From the NCBI RefSeq assembly GCF_018128225.1, contig NZ_CP072377.1, positions 992,001-1,056,000 on the forward strand: a DNA stretch of 64,000 bases. Direction: 5' to 3'. Positions within the stretch are counted from its first letter, which is position 1. Each line of letters begins with the position of its first letter. Origin of the DNA: Leptotrichia sp. oral taxon 218. Its GTDB lineage: Bacteria > Fusobacteriota > Fusobacteriia > Fusobacteriales > Leptotrichiaceae. Shown here one piece after another: positions 55,137-62,904 of this stretch. The position numbers and the translations under genes were made by a program. Below the pieces are notes generated by a model. That model did not search any database. It was given only the letters and a program-made list of their open reading frames with translations, and had not been told where the DNA came from.

Positions 55137-56099
55137 ATGAAAAAAATCGCAATTTTAACAAGTGGGGGAGACTCACAAGGTATGAATACAGCGATAAGAG
55201 CTGTGACAAAGGCTGCCATTAACAAAGGAATGGAAGTTTATGGCATAAAAAGAGGATACAAAGGTATGCTTGAAGATCAAATTACTCCATTAACATTATT
55301 GGATGTAAGTGGAATTGCTGATAAAGGAGGAACAATTTTATTATCAGCAAGATTGCCTGAATTTAAAGATCCTGAAGTTAGGGCAAAAGCGGCGGCTAAT
55401 TTGAAAAAATATGGAATTGACGGATTAGTTGTAATTGGTGGAGATGGATCGTTCCATGGGGCACATTACTTATATGAAGAACATGGAATCAAAACAATCG
55501 GAATTCCAGGAACTATTGATAATGATGTAGCCGGAACTGATTACACAATTGGTTATGATACAGCATTAAACATTATATTGGATGCAATTTCAAAATTGAA
55601 AGATACGGCAACTTCTCACGAAAGAACATATTTAGTTGAAGTAATGGGAAGAAACTGTGGAGATTTAGCGCTTTATTCTGCAATCGCAGGAGGTGCAAGT
55701 GGAGTTATGATTCCAGAGACTGAAAGTTCAATTGATGATTTAGCTGAAGTAATCAAAAAAAGACGTGCTGAAGGTAAGTTGTATGACATAATTGTTGTTG
55801 CTGAAGGTGTTGGAAATGTTGTTCATCTTAAAGAGGAATTATCAAAAAGAGTTGACACAAGTATAAGAGTTACAATTTTGGGTCATATTCAAAGAGGTGG
55901 AGCTCCAACAGCAGCTGATAGAATTTTAGCTACAAGATTAGCTGTTAAAGCTGTTGAATTAATTGAAGAAGGAAAAGGTGGATTAATGGTTGGAATCCAA
56001 AGTGAAGAAGTTACAACTCATAAATTATCATATGCTTGGGAAAATTACTCAAAAGCCTCTTCAGCTGACTATGCAGTTGCAAATATGTTATCACTATAA
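55137..56099 (+). CDS. pfkA: ATP-dependent 6-phosphofructokinase
   Basis: 320 residues, the normal size. It phosphorylates fructose 6-phosphate in glycolysis. The start LTSGGDSQGMNTAIRAV, VVIGGDGSFHGA near 100 and PGTIDNDVAGTDYTIGYDTA near 122 are diagnostic; GGDGS indicates the ATP-using type. Codon use is slightly cleaner than in neighbours, as is usual for highly expressed genes. AGAAGGAG precedes the ATG. It is 84 bases before pyk with two hairpins in between. Confidence 0.97.
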   Translation: MKKIAILTSGGDSQGMNTAIRAVTKAAINKGMEVYGIKRGYKGMLEDQITPLTLLDVSGIADKGGTILLSARLPEFKDPEVRAKAAANLKKYGIDGLVVIGGDGSFHGAHYLYEEHGIKTIGIPGTIDNDVAGTDYTIGYDTALNIILDAISKLKDTATSHERTYLVEVMGRNCGDLALYSAIAGGASGVMIPETESSIDDLAEVIKKRRAEGKLYDIIVVAEGVGNVVHLKEELSKRVDTSIRVTILGHIQRGGAPTAADRILATRLAVKAVELIEEGKGGLMVGIQSEEVTTHKLSYAWENYSKASSADYAVANMLSL

Positions 56100-56117
56100 A
56101 TTTTAGTAAATGATTTT

Positions 56118-56157
56118 CCTGCAATTTTGCGGGATTCATTGATATAGAAACAATGAA
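56118..56157 (+). other. Two hairpins between pfkA and pyk
   Basis: CCTGC/GCGGG (56118-56133) and TTCATTG/CAATGAA (56135-56157) can form small stems. There is no T-run, so they are not terminators; they may protect or process the mRNA. Confidence 0.5.
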
Positions 56158-56183
56158 AGATATTTTTAGGAGGAAAAGACAAA

Positions 56184-57608
56184 ATGAAAATTAAAATGAC
56201 AAAAGTTGTTTGTACAATCGGACCAAAAACTGAAAGTGTAGAAATGCTTACAAAATTAGTAGAAAGCGGAATGAACGTAATGAGATTAAACTTCTCTCAC
56301 GGTGATTTTGCTGAACACGGACAAAGAATCAAAAACATCAGAGAAGTTATGAAAAAAACTGGTAAAGAAATAGGGATTTTATTAGATACTAAAGGTCCTG
56401 AAATCAGAACAGGAAAATTAGAAGGTGGAAACGATGTATTACTAGAAACTGGTAAAAAAGTAATTATGACAACTGATTATGATTTTGTCGGAAATGCTAG
56501 TAAATTCGCAGTTTCATATCCTGGAATCATAGATGACTTAAAAATTGGAAGTACTGTTTTATTAGATGACGGTTTAGTTGGATTAAAAGTTGAAGCTATC
56601 AACAAAGAAGCTGGAGAAGTTGAATGTGTTGTTACAAATACTGGAGAATTAGGAGAAACTAAAGGTGTAAACTTGCCAGATGTTTCAGTTGGTTTACCAG
56701 CATTAGCTGCAAAAGATATTGCTGACTTGAAATTTGGTTGTGAACAAGGTGTTGACTTTGTAGCAGCTTCATTTATAAGAAAAGCTTCTGACATTGCTGA
56801 AGTAAGAAAAGTGTTAGATGACAACGGTGGAAAAAATATTCAAATTATTCCTAAAATTGAAAGCCAAGAAGGTGTTGACAACTTCGATGAAATCTTGGAA
56901 TTAAGTGATGGAATCATGGTAGCAAGAGGAGACTTAGGAGTAGAAGTTCCTGCAGAAGAAGTTCCTTTCATGCAAAAAATGATGATCAGAAAATGTAACA
57001 AAGCTGGAAAACCAGTTATTACAGCAACTCAAATGTTAGATTCAATGATTAGAAACCCAAGACCTACAAGAGCAGAAGCAGGAGATGTTGCTAACGCTAT
57101 CTTGGATGGTACAGATGCAGTTATGTTATCAGGAGAATCTGCAAAAGGTAAATATCCAGTAGAAGCTGTTAAAATGATGGCTACTATTTCAAAAAGAACA
57201 GATGAATTTAAAAAATTCAAACCAGTTGAAACTCCAGGAACAGGTATTTCTGTTACAGAAGCAATTTCAAGTGGTGCAGTAAGTACTACACAATCATTGG
57301 ATGCTAAATTAATCGTATGTTGGACAAAAACAGGAAGATCTCCTAAGATGATTAGAAAATATGGACCAACTGTACCTATAATCGCATTAACTGACAACGA
57401 ACAAACTGCTAGACAATTGGCATTAGTAAGAGGAGTTAGAGCTTACGTAGAAAAAGGATTAGATAAAACTGATGACTTTTTTGCAAAAGCAAGAGAAATT
57501 GCAGCTAATCATGAAGAAGCTAAAAAAGGTGATTTAGTAGTATTAGTAACTGGAATTTCTAAAGAAGGAACAACTAATACATTCAGAGTAGAAAGAATTG
57601 GAGAATAA
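56184..57608 (+). CDS. pyk: Pyruvate kinase
   Basis: 474 residues. It makes pyruvate and ATP from phosphoenolpyruvate. Blocks: VCTIGPKTESVEMLTKLV near 10, LLDTKGPEIRTGKL near 70, GIMVARGDLGVEVP near 243 and ATQMLDSMIRNPRPTRAE near 280. No extra C-terminal phosphohistidine domain is present. AGGAGGA precedes the ATG. The order pfkA-pyk matches many Firmicutes. Confidence 0.97.
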   Translation: MKIKMTKVVCTIGPKTESVEMLTKLVESGMNVMRLNFSHGDFAEHGQRIKNIREVMKKTGKEIGILLDTKGPEIRTGKLEGGNDVLLETGKKVIMTTDYDFVGNASKFAVSYPGIIDDLKIGSTVLLDDGLVGLKVEAINKEAGEVECVVTNTGELGETKGVNLPDVSVGLPALAAKDIADLKFGCEQGVDFVAASFIRKASDIAEVRKVLDDNGGKNIQIIPKIESQEGVDNFDEILELSDGIMVARGDLGVEVPAEEVPFMQKMMIRKCNKAGKPVITATQMLDSMIRNPRPTRAEAGDVANAILDGTDAVMLSGESAKGKYPVEAVKMMATISKRTDEFKKFKPVETPGTGISVTEAISSGAVSTTQSLDAKLIVCWTKTGRSPKMIRKYGPTVPIIALTDNEQTARQLALVRGVRAYVEKGLDKTDDFFAKAREIAANHEEAKKGDLVVLVTGISKEGTTNTFRVERIGE

Positions 57609-57659
57609 TTGACTTTTAAACTTGAAAAATTTTTAAATTAAAAATAATAATTTATTTTT

Positions 57660-57690
57660 GGGAAATAGTTTTATAACTTTTTCCCTTTTT
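57660..57690 (+). terminator. Terminator of pfkA-pyk
   Basis: GGGAAATAGTT and AACTTTTTCCC form a stem with an internal mismatch, followed by TTTTT. Confidence 0.8.
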
Positions 57691-57742
57691 ATTTATTGAT
57701 TTTCTTATATTTCAAAAATTTTAATTTATTTATAAAAAAATT

Positions 57743-57769
57743 TTGAATTTTTAAAAAATAGGATATAAT
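57743..57769 (+). promoter_or_regulatory. Promoter of the first exported paralogue
   Basis: TTGAAT (57743-57748), 15 bases, TATAAT (57764-57769). Spacing is short, so this is tentative. Confidence 0.45.
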
Positions 57770-57811
57770 AATAATAACATAAACACAAAAAATTTTTGGG
57801 ATGTGATAAAA

Positions 57812-58693
57812 ATGAAAAAATTTTTTCTAATATTAGCAATCTTTTTGTTAAGCATAAAAATTTATGGTTTTACACAAAAAGAAAAAATTCAAAATACTTT
57901 GTCAAAAATTGGAGTAAATCAGGAAATTATTGACGAAACAATAAAACTTAATTATGAAATAAGGGACACACAATATTTTGAAGATGACGAAAAAGTTGTT
58001 TTACAAAGAATTGAAAAGCTAAAAAAACTTTTTGTTAAAGATGAAAGAAATTATATAATTTCACAGAATTTAATTACGATTTTTGGAGAAAGACTGGGAA
58101 AAGACTATAAGCATTATCTAGATTTGTTTATAAAGTATACTCCGTATGACTATGAAAAAATTTTTTCAAAAATGATTTACTCACGTGATAATGGCGATAT
58201 TTCAACTTTCCAAAATTATATGAACCAAATTTCTAGAACTTACAAAAATACTCCTGTTATTATTGAACTGGCAAAACTTTTTACAATAAATAATTTTGAA
58301 GAAAAGCAGATTCAAACTGAAAAAGTGATAAATTTGTTGAAAGAAGAAAAAGAAAGAGAAAAAATAGGGGTTTCAGATGAAGAGTACCATTTTATACGAC
58401 TTACATATTTTTTGAATAAAATCAGAAATTATTACGATAACGGTGAAATTGAAAAGGCTGTCTCAGAATATTTGAAAAATGTAAATAATATAAAAGTTAG
58501 CGACGAAGTAAAAAATTACAATCTTCGTGCAGAAGTTATACTTTATTCCAATGTTGTATTGATGAACGAGCAAATTCAAGATGATTTGAAGAAAGCGATT
58601 AATACTTCTTACTTGGAAGATACTTGGATTGCTGCTAAAATTAAAGAAGAAACTGAAAAAGATAGCAAATTTTTGGATAAAATGTTACAATAA
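57812..58693 (+). CDS. Exported helical-repeat protein, paralogue A (unknown)
   Basis: 293 residues from the ATG at 57812. A signal peptide covers about 1-20 (MKKFFLILAIFLLSIKIYGF). The mature N-terminus QKEKIQNTLSKIGVNQEIID recurs almost unchanged in the next gene (AENIKNKLSKIGVNKTIIDK), showing that the two are paralogues. The remainder is all-helical and looks like a TPR-type solenoid without a clean consensus. No lipobox. No enzyme motif is seen. Likely periplasmic. The family is not one I can name. Confidence 0.7.
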   Translation: MKKFFLILAIFLLSIKIYGFTQKEKIQNTLSKIGVNQEIIDETIKLNYEIRDTQYFEDDEKVVLQRIEKLKKLFVKDERNYIISQNLITIFGERLGKDYKHYLDLFIKYTPYDYEKIFSKMIYSRDNGDISTFQNYMNQISRTYKNTPVIIELAKLFTINNFEEKQIQTEKVINLLKEEKEREKIGVSDEEYHFIRLTYFLNKIRNYYDNGEIEKAVSEYLKNVNNIKVSDEVKNYNLRAEVILYSNVVLMNEQIQDDLKKAINTSYLEDTWIAAKIKEETEKDSKFLDKMLQ

Positions 58694-58820
58694 AAATAAT
58701 ACAAAACAATATAAAATAAAACAAAATAAACTTTATTTTTTTATGAGATAATTAAAAAATAATATTAATAAATAAATTTGAATTAAATAATTTTAATTAA
58801 TTTAATTAGATGGAGGAAAA

Positions 58821-59855
58821 ATGAAAAAAAATTTTTTACTTTTAGTATTTTTTATAGTTAGTTTAAACGCTTTGGCTTATACAAGAGCTGAAAATATTAA
58901 AAATAAACTTTCTAAAATTGGAGTTAATAAAACAATAATTGATAAAACTATCGAGTTAGATTATGAAATAAAAGATGATTTTTCTGAAGATTTTGATGAT
59001 AAAATGGAAAAATTACAAAATCTTTACGCACAAGATAATAAAAATTTTTATGTTAGCGATTTAATTGCAAGTGGGTACATATTTTCTGATGAAAAAGACT
59101 TTAATAAGGCAAAAGAATACTTGGAAAAAGGGGAAAAATATAACGAAAAATTTGATAATTTGCTTAATAAAGTGAATTTGTATACCGTATTTAATAAAGA
59201 GAAAGATGAAAAAAGATATAAAAATGAATTAAAGAAAATTTACAATGGAACTCCTGTTATGGATTTACTGGACTTTATCTATTCTGGAATTGAAAATTAC
59301 AGAGATGAGAAGTTACCAAACAGCTCTGATGATTTGCCATTTGGGTCTTTTTATGATGAAAATACTGGCGAAATTATAAATGGTATTGCTGACGATGACG
59401 ATGAAAATGACAATCAAAATATGAATTTTGAAGAAAGTCTGGATGAAATCAATAAAACAATTAGAAATTCTTCAAAAGAAACTGATAAAAATGTGGAAAA
59501 ATTTAGAAGAATTTTAAAATATTTTTCAGATGAAAAAAATAAACAAAAATTTTCTTTGACAGACGATATTTACAGAAATTTGGAACTTATTATGGAAACT
59601 AACAACATTGAAAAAATTTCAGCAAATGATGGAATCTTAAAAGCGCTGGATTACTATATAAACAATGTTTCTAATAAAGCGCAAGATAAAGAATTTGAAT
59701 TTACAAAAGATAGAGAAATGACGCTTTATGCACTGCTATATCTAGCTTCTGCAACAATTAAAGATGAAAAAGTTTATGAAACTTATAGACAAAAATTAAA
59801 AGACACAAAAGTTGCAAAACTTTTGAGAGATTCTGAAACAAAAACAAATAAATAA
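58821..59855 (+). CDS. Exported helical-repeat protein, paralogue B (unknown)
   Basis: 344 residues, ATG after TGGAGGA. Signal peptide about 1-19 (MKKNFLLLVFFIVSLNALA). The first 35 mature residues match paralogue A. A TPR-like pair follows (DFNKAKEYLEKGEKYNEKF near 93-111). It then has an acidic insert near 190 (ADDDDENDNQ) that A lacks, and a helical end. Its length and divergence suggest an old duplication. The two genes are 127 bases apart with no terminator between them. Periplasmic location is inferred. Confidence 0.7.
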   Translation: MKKNFLLLVFFIVSLNALAYTRAENIKNKLSKIGVNKTIIDKTIELDYEIKDDFSEDFDDKMEKLQNLYAQDNKNFYVSDLIASGYIFSDEKDFNKAKEYLEKGEKYNEKFDNLLNKVNLYTVFNKEKDEKRYKNELKKIYNGTPVMDLLDFIYSGIENYRDEKLPNSSDDLPFGSFYDENTGEIINGIADDDDENDNQNMNFEESLDEINKTIRNSSKETDKNVEKFRRILKYFSDEKNKQKFSLTDDIYRNLELIMETNNIEKISANDGILKALDYYINNVSNKAQDKEFEFTKDREMTLYALLYLASATIKDEKVYETYRQKLKDTKVAKLLRDSETKTNK

Positions 59856-59916
59856 ATAAATAATATCTTAAAAAATTAATAATTATAATAATTAATTATT
59901 ATCTAAAGGAATTAGA

Positions 59917-60507
59917 ATGAAAACAGTAAAAAAAGAAACTATAATCGAATTTGAAGAAAAAAAATCTAAATTTATTGGTTATATTAAGCCTATTACTACA
60001 GTTTTGGAAGGTGAAAATTTCATAGAAAAAATAAAAAAAATGCATCCAAATGCCACTCACAATGTTCCTTTGTACCGTGTCATTGAAAATGGACAGGAAT
60101 ATTTTAAATACAACGACGACGGAGAACCTTCAAATACTGCTGGAAAACCTATGGCTGAAATTTTAAATATTTTAGATGTCTACAATGTGGCAATTGTCGC
60201 AACGAGATATTTTGGCGGAATAAAATTGGGAGCTGGAGGACTTATCAGAAATTATGCCAAGACAGCTAAACTTGCTGTAAATGAAGCCGAAATTGTGGAA
60301 TATATACAAAAATCAACATTTATAATAGACTATAATTATGAATATACTTCGGAGATTGAACTTTTTTTGAATAACAAAAAAGATGAATATAAAATTGAAA
60401 TATTGGAAAAAAACTACTCCGACAGAGTTACTATGAAAATACTAGCAACTTCTGAAATAGAAAATGAATTGAATAATTTTCAAAATATATTAGTGATAAA
60501 ATTATAA
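59917..60507 (+). CDS. yigZ: YigZ/IMPACT-family protein
   Basis: 196 residues. The N-terminal IMPACT domain shows FEEKKSKFIGYIKPI near 12, KYNDDGEPSNTAGKPM near 66 and VATRYFGGIKLGAGGLIRNY near 92, a very conserved block. A C-terminal DUF1949 ferredoxin-like domain follows (about 130-196). Bacterial members have no settled function; eukaryotic IMPACT regulates translation. recR starts 45 bases later and the two may be co-transcribed. Confidence 0.92.
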   Translation: MKTVKKETIIEFEEKKSKFIGYIKPITTVLEGENFIEKIKKMHPNATHNVPLYRVIENGQEYFKYNDDGEPSNTAGKPMAEILNILDVYNVAIVATRYFGGIKLGAGGLIRNYAKTAKLAVNEAEIVEYIQKSTFIIDYNYEYTSEIELFLNNKKDEYKIEILEKNYSDRVTMKILATSEIENELNNFQNILVIKL

Positions 60508-60552
60508 AAAAAATTATAAAAAATTTAAAAATTAAGGAGAAAAGTAAAAAAA

Positions 60553-61140
60553 ATGAAAAAACTAGATGATTTGATAGATGTCTTTGCAAAACTTCCTGGA
60601 ATTGGAAGAAAAAGTGCACAAAGAATAGCTTTTGATATACTGGAAAAGAGCGAAAATGAAATTGATGAAATGCTAAATACGATTAAAACTTCACATTCTG
60701 GAATTAAACACTGTAAAATTTGCGGAAATCTGTCAGAAAACGACATCTGTGAAATTTGTTCAGACGATAAAAGGGATAAAAATGTTATCTGCGTTGTAGA
60801 AGGTGTAAGAGATGTGATCGCTTTTGAAAAATCGGACACTTATTTTGGACTTTACCATGTTTTAGGTGGAAAAATTGATCCGCTAAATGGAATAACTATT
60901 GAAGATTTGAATTTAAAAAATTTAATTAATAGATTAGATGGTTCTGTCAAGGAAGTTATCTTAGCTCTAAATCCAGATTTGGAAGGGGAAACGACAAATT
61001 TATATTTGACTAAAATTTTAAAAGGAAAAAATATAAAAGTCTCAAAAATTGCAAGTGGAATCCCAATTGGCGGAAATATTGAATATACCGATATTTTAAC
61101 GCTTGGAAAATCGCTGGAAGGTAGAATTGATATAGAATAA
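60553..61140 (+). CDS. recR: Recombination mediator RecR
   Basis: 195 residues, ATG after AAGGAGA. RecR helps load RecA at gaps with RecO and RecF. The helix-hairpin-helix is LPGIGRKSAQRIAF near 15, the zinc finger CKICGNLSENDICEIC near 55, and the Toprim domain ICVVEGVRDVIAFEKS near 80. dnaX, often adjacent in other bacteria, is not here. Confidence 0.96.
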   Translation: MKKLDDLIDVFAKLPGIGRKSAQRIAFDILEKSENEIDEMLNTIKTSHSGIKHCKICGNLSENDICEICSDDKRDKNVICVVEGVRDVIAFEKSDTYFGLYHVLGGKIDPLNGITIEDLNLKNLINRLDGSVKEVILALNPDLEGETTNLYLTKILKGKNIKVSKIASGIPIGGNIEYTDILTLGKSLEGRIDIE

Positions 61141-61157
61141 AATAAAAAAATAAAAAT

Positions 61158-61208
61158 AAAAACTGTATTTGAATTTATTTATTAATTATTTATATACAGT
61201 TTTTTATT
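61158..61208. terminator. Bidirectional terminator
   Basis: AAAACTGTAT and ATACAGTTTT form a perfect 10-bp stem, with a T-run after and an A-run before. It lies between recR and the convergent thrC. Confidence 0.82.
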
Positions 61209-61235
61209 TTCAAATTATTTAATAAAATTATTTAA

Positions 61236-62738
61236 TTATTTCAAATTTTTTATATAATTTTTCACAAATTTCTGAATATCAGCCTTGTCAATCACATCTG
61301 AAAATCTAATTTTAGAATTTCTAACTTCAGTCAATTTTTCGGGAAATTTCACTCCAGTAATTTCTGAAACTTCATCCAAAATTGCATAAGGTTCTTTTGT
61401 GTCGTCAATTCCCAACGCTTTTGCAATTGGAGCTGGGAACTTAAATGGATGAGCAGTTGACATTATCACAGTGTGAATGTCTTTGTCCAAATATTTTTCA
61501 TCCAGTTTTTCGTAAACTGAATAGGCAACAGCTGTGTGAGGATCCATTAAATAGTGGTAATTTTCATAAATTTCCTTAATTGCACTTACAGTTTCTTCAT
61601 CGTTTGCAAATTCTCCGTAAAATTCATTTTGAATATTTTTTAGTTCTTTGTCACTTACCGACAATTCTCCACCTGAAAGCAAGTTTTTAATTAATTCACT
61701 TACTCTCTTGCTGTCTTCATTTAACGCATAATATAAGTATCTTTCAAAGTTTGATGAAAGAAGAATGTCCATTGATGGCGAATTTGTTGCATAAAAGTCT
61801 CTGTTTTTGTTATATGTTCCTGTTTGGAAAAAGTCAGCTAAAACTTTGTTTTTGTTTGAAGCTGAAATAAATTTTTTGATTGGTATTCCAAGTTTTTTTG
61901 CAATAAACCCTGCTAAAATATTTCCAAAGTTTCCAGTTGGAACCACTACATTAAATTCTTCCCCAGCTTTAATTGTTCCAGCATTTACTAAATTTACATA
62001 AGTTGTCACATAATATATAACTTGCGGGAATAGTCTTCCAATATTTATTGAATTTGCACTTGAAAACATAACATCGTGTTCATTTGCATATTTTTTAAAT
62101 TCATCGCTTGAAAAAATCACTTTTATAGCGCTTTGAGCATCGTCAAAATTTCCATTAATTGCAACGATTTCTACATTATTTCCAAGCTGTTTTCTCATTT
62201 GTTCTTCTTGCATTGGACTAACTCCATTTTTTGGATAAAAAACGACAATGTCAATTCCATCAACATCTTTAAATCCTTCAAGTGCTGCTTTTCCAGTATC
62301 TCCAGAAGTTGCTGCCAAAATTAAGATTTTTTTGTCTTCTTTTTGTTTTTCTTTACTCAAAAGCAGTAAATATGGGAAAAGTGATAAAGCCAAATCTTTA
62401 AACGCCAATGTTCTTCCGTGAAATAATTCTCCAAAGCTCACTTTATCATTTAATTTGTGAACTGGAACAATGTTTTTGTCGTTAAAAGTTGTGCTGTTGT
62501 AGGCATTATTTATAGCAGTTTTTATTTCTTCGTCTGAAAATTCTGTAAAAAATAATTTTATAATTTTTTCTGAAATTTCTTGATAAGATAAGTCTTTTAA
62601 TTCATCATAAGTCAATTTTACATCTGGCAATTTTTCTGGAATATATAATCCTCCATCTTCACAAAGTCCATGAAGTGCTGCAAAAGTGGAACTTTTCACA
62701 TTGCTTGGATTAATTTCTCTCGTACTTTTATAGTTCAT
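61236..62738 (-). CDS. thrC: Threonine synthase
   Basis: 500 residues, the longer type found in many bacteria and yeast. It converts phosphohomoserine to threonine with PLP. The PLP lysine is in HGRTLAFKDLALSLFP near 115. The phosphate-binding block AATSGDTGKAALEGF near 145 and the N-terminal module (START-GLCEDGGLYIPEKLP near 25) are typical. It stands alone on the minus strand. It competes with MetA for the homoserine pool. Confidence 0.96.
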   Translation of the reverse strand: MNYKSTREINPSNVKSSTFAALHGLCEDGGLYIPEKLPDVKLTYDELKDLSYQEISEKIIKLFFTEFSDEEIKTAINNAYNSTTFNDKNIVPVHKLNDKVSFGELFHGRTLAFKDLALSLFPYLLLLSKEKQKEDKKILILAATSGDTGKAALEGFKDVDGIDIVVFYPKNGVSPMQEEQMRKQLGNNVEIVAINGNFDDAQSAIKVIFSSDEFKKYANEHDVMFSSANSINIGRLFPQVIYYVTTYVNLVNAGTIKAGEEFNVVVPTGNFGNILAGFIAKKLGIPIKKFISASNKNKVLADFFQTGTYNKNRDFYATNSPSMDILLSSNFERYLYYALNEDSKRVSELIKNLLSGGELSVSDKELKNIQNEFYGEFANDEETVSAIKEIYENYHYLMDPHTAVAYSVYEKLDEKYLDKDIHTVIMSTAHPFKFPAPIAKALGIDDTKEPYAILDEVSEITGVKFPEKLTEVRNSKIRFSDVIDKADIQKFVKNYIKNLK

Positions 62739-62856
62739 AACATACCTCTTTTCATTTTCATTTTTTTATATGGAATAATTATACTATTATTTTTTATAAT
62801 ATGCAAGACAAGGGACAAAAAAAAATAAAATTTTAGCTTTTATATAAACGAAAATA

Positions 62857-62865
62857 TGGTATAAT
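62857..62865 (+). promoter_or_regulatory. Extended -10 promoter of the last lipoprotein
   Basis: TGG plus TATAAT (62860-62865), about 40 bases before the TTG start. No clear -35. Confidence 0.6.
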
Positions 62866-62904
62866 TTAAAAAAGAGAATATTTTATTGGAAGGATGTGTT
62901 TTAT

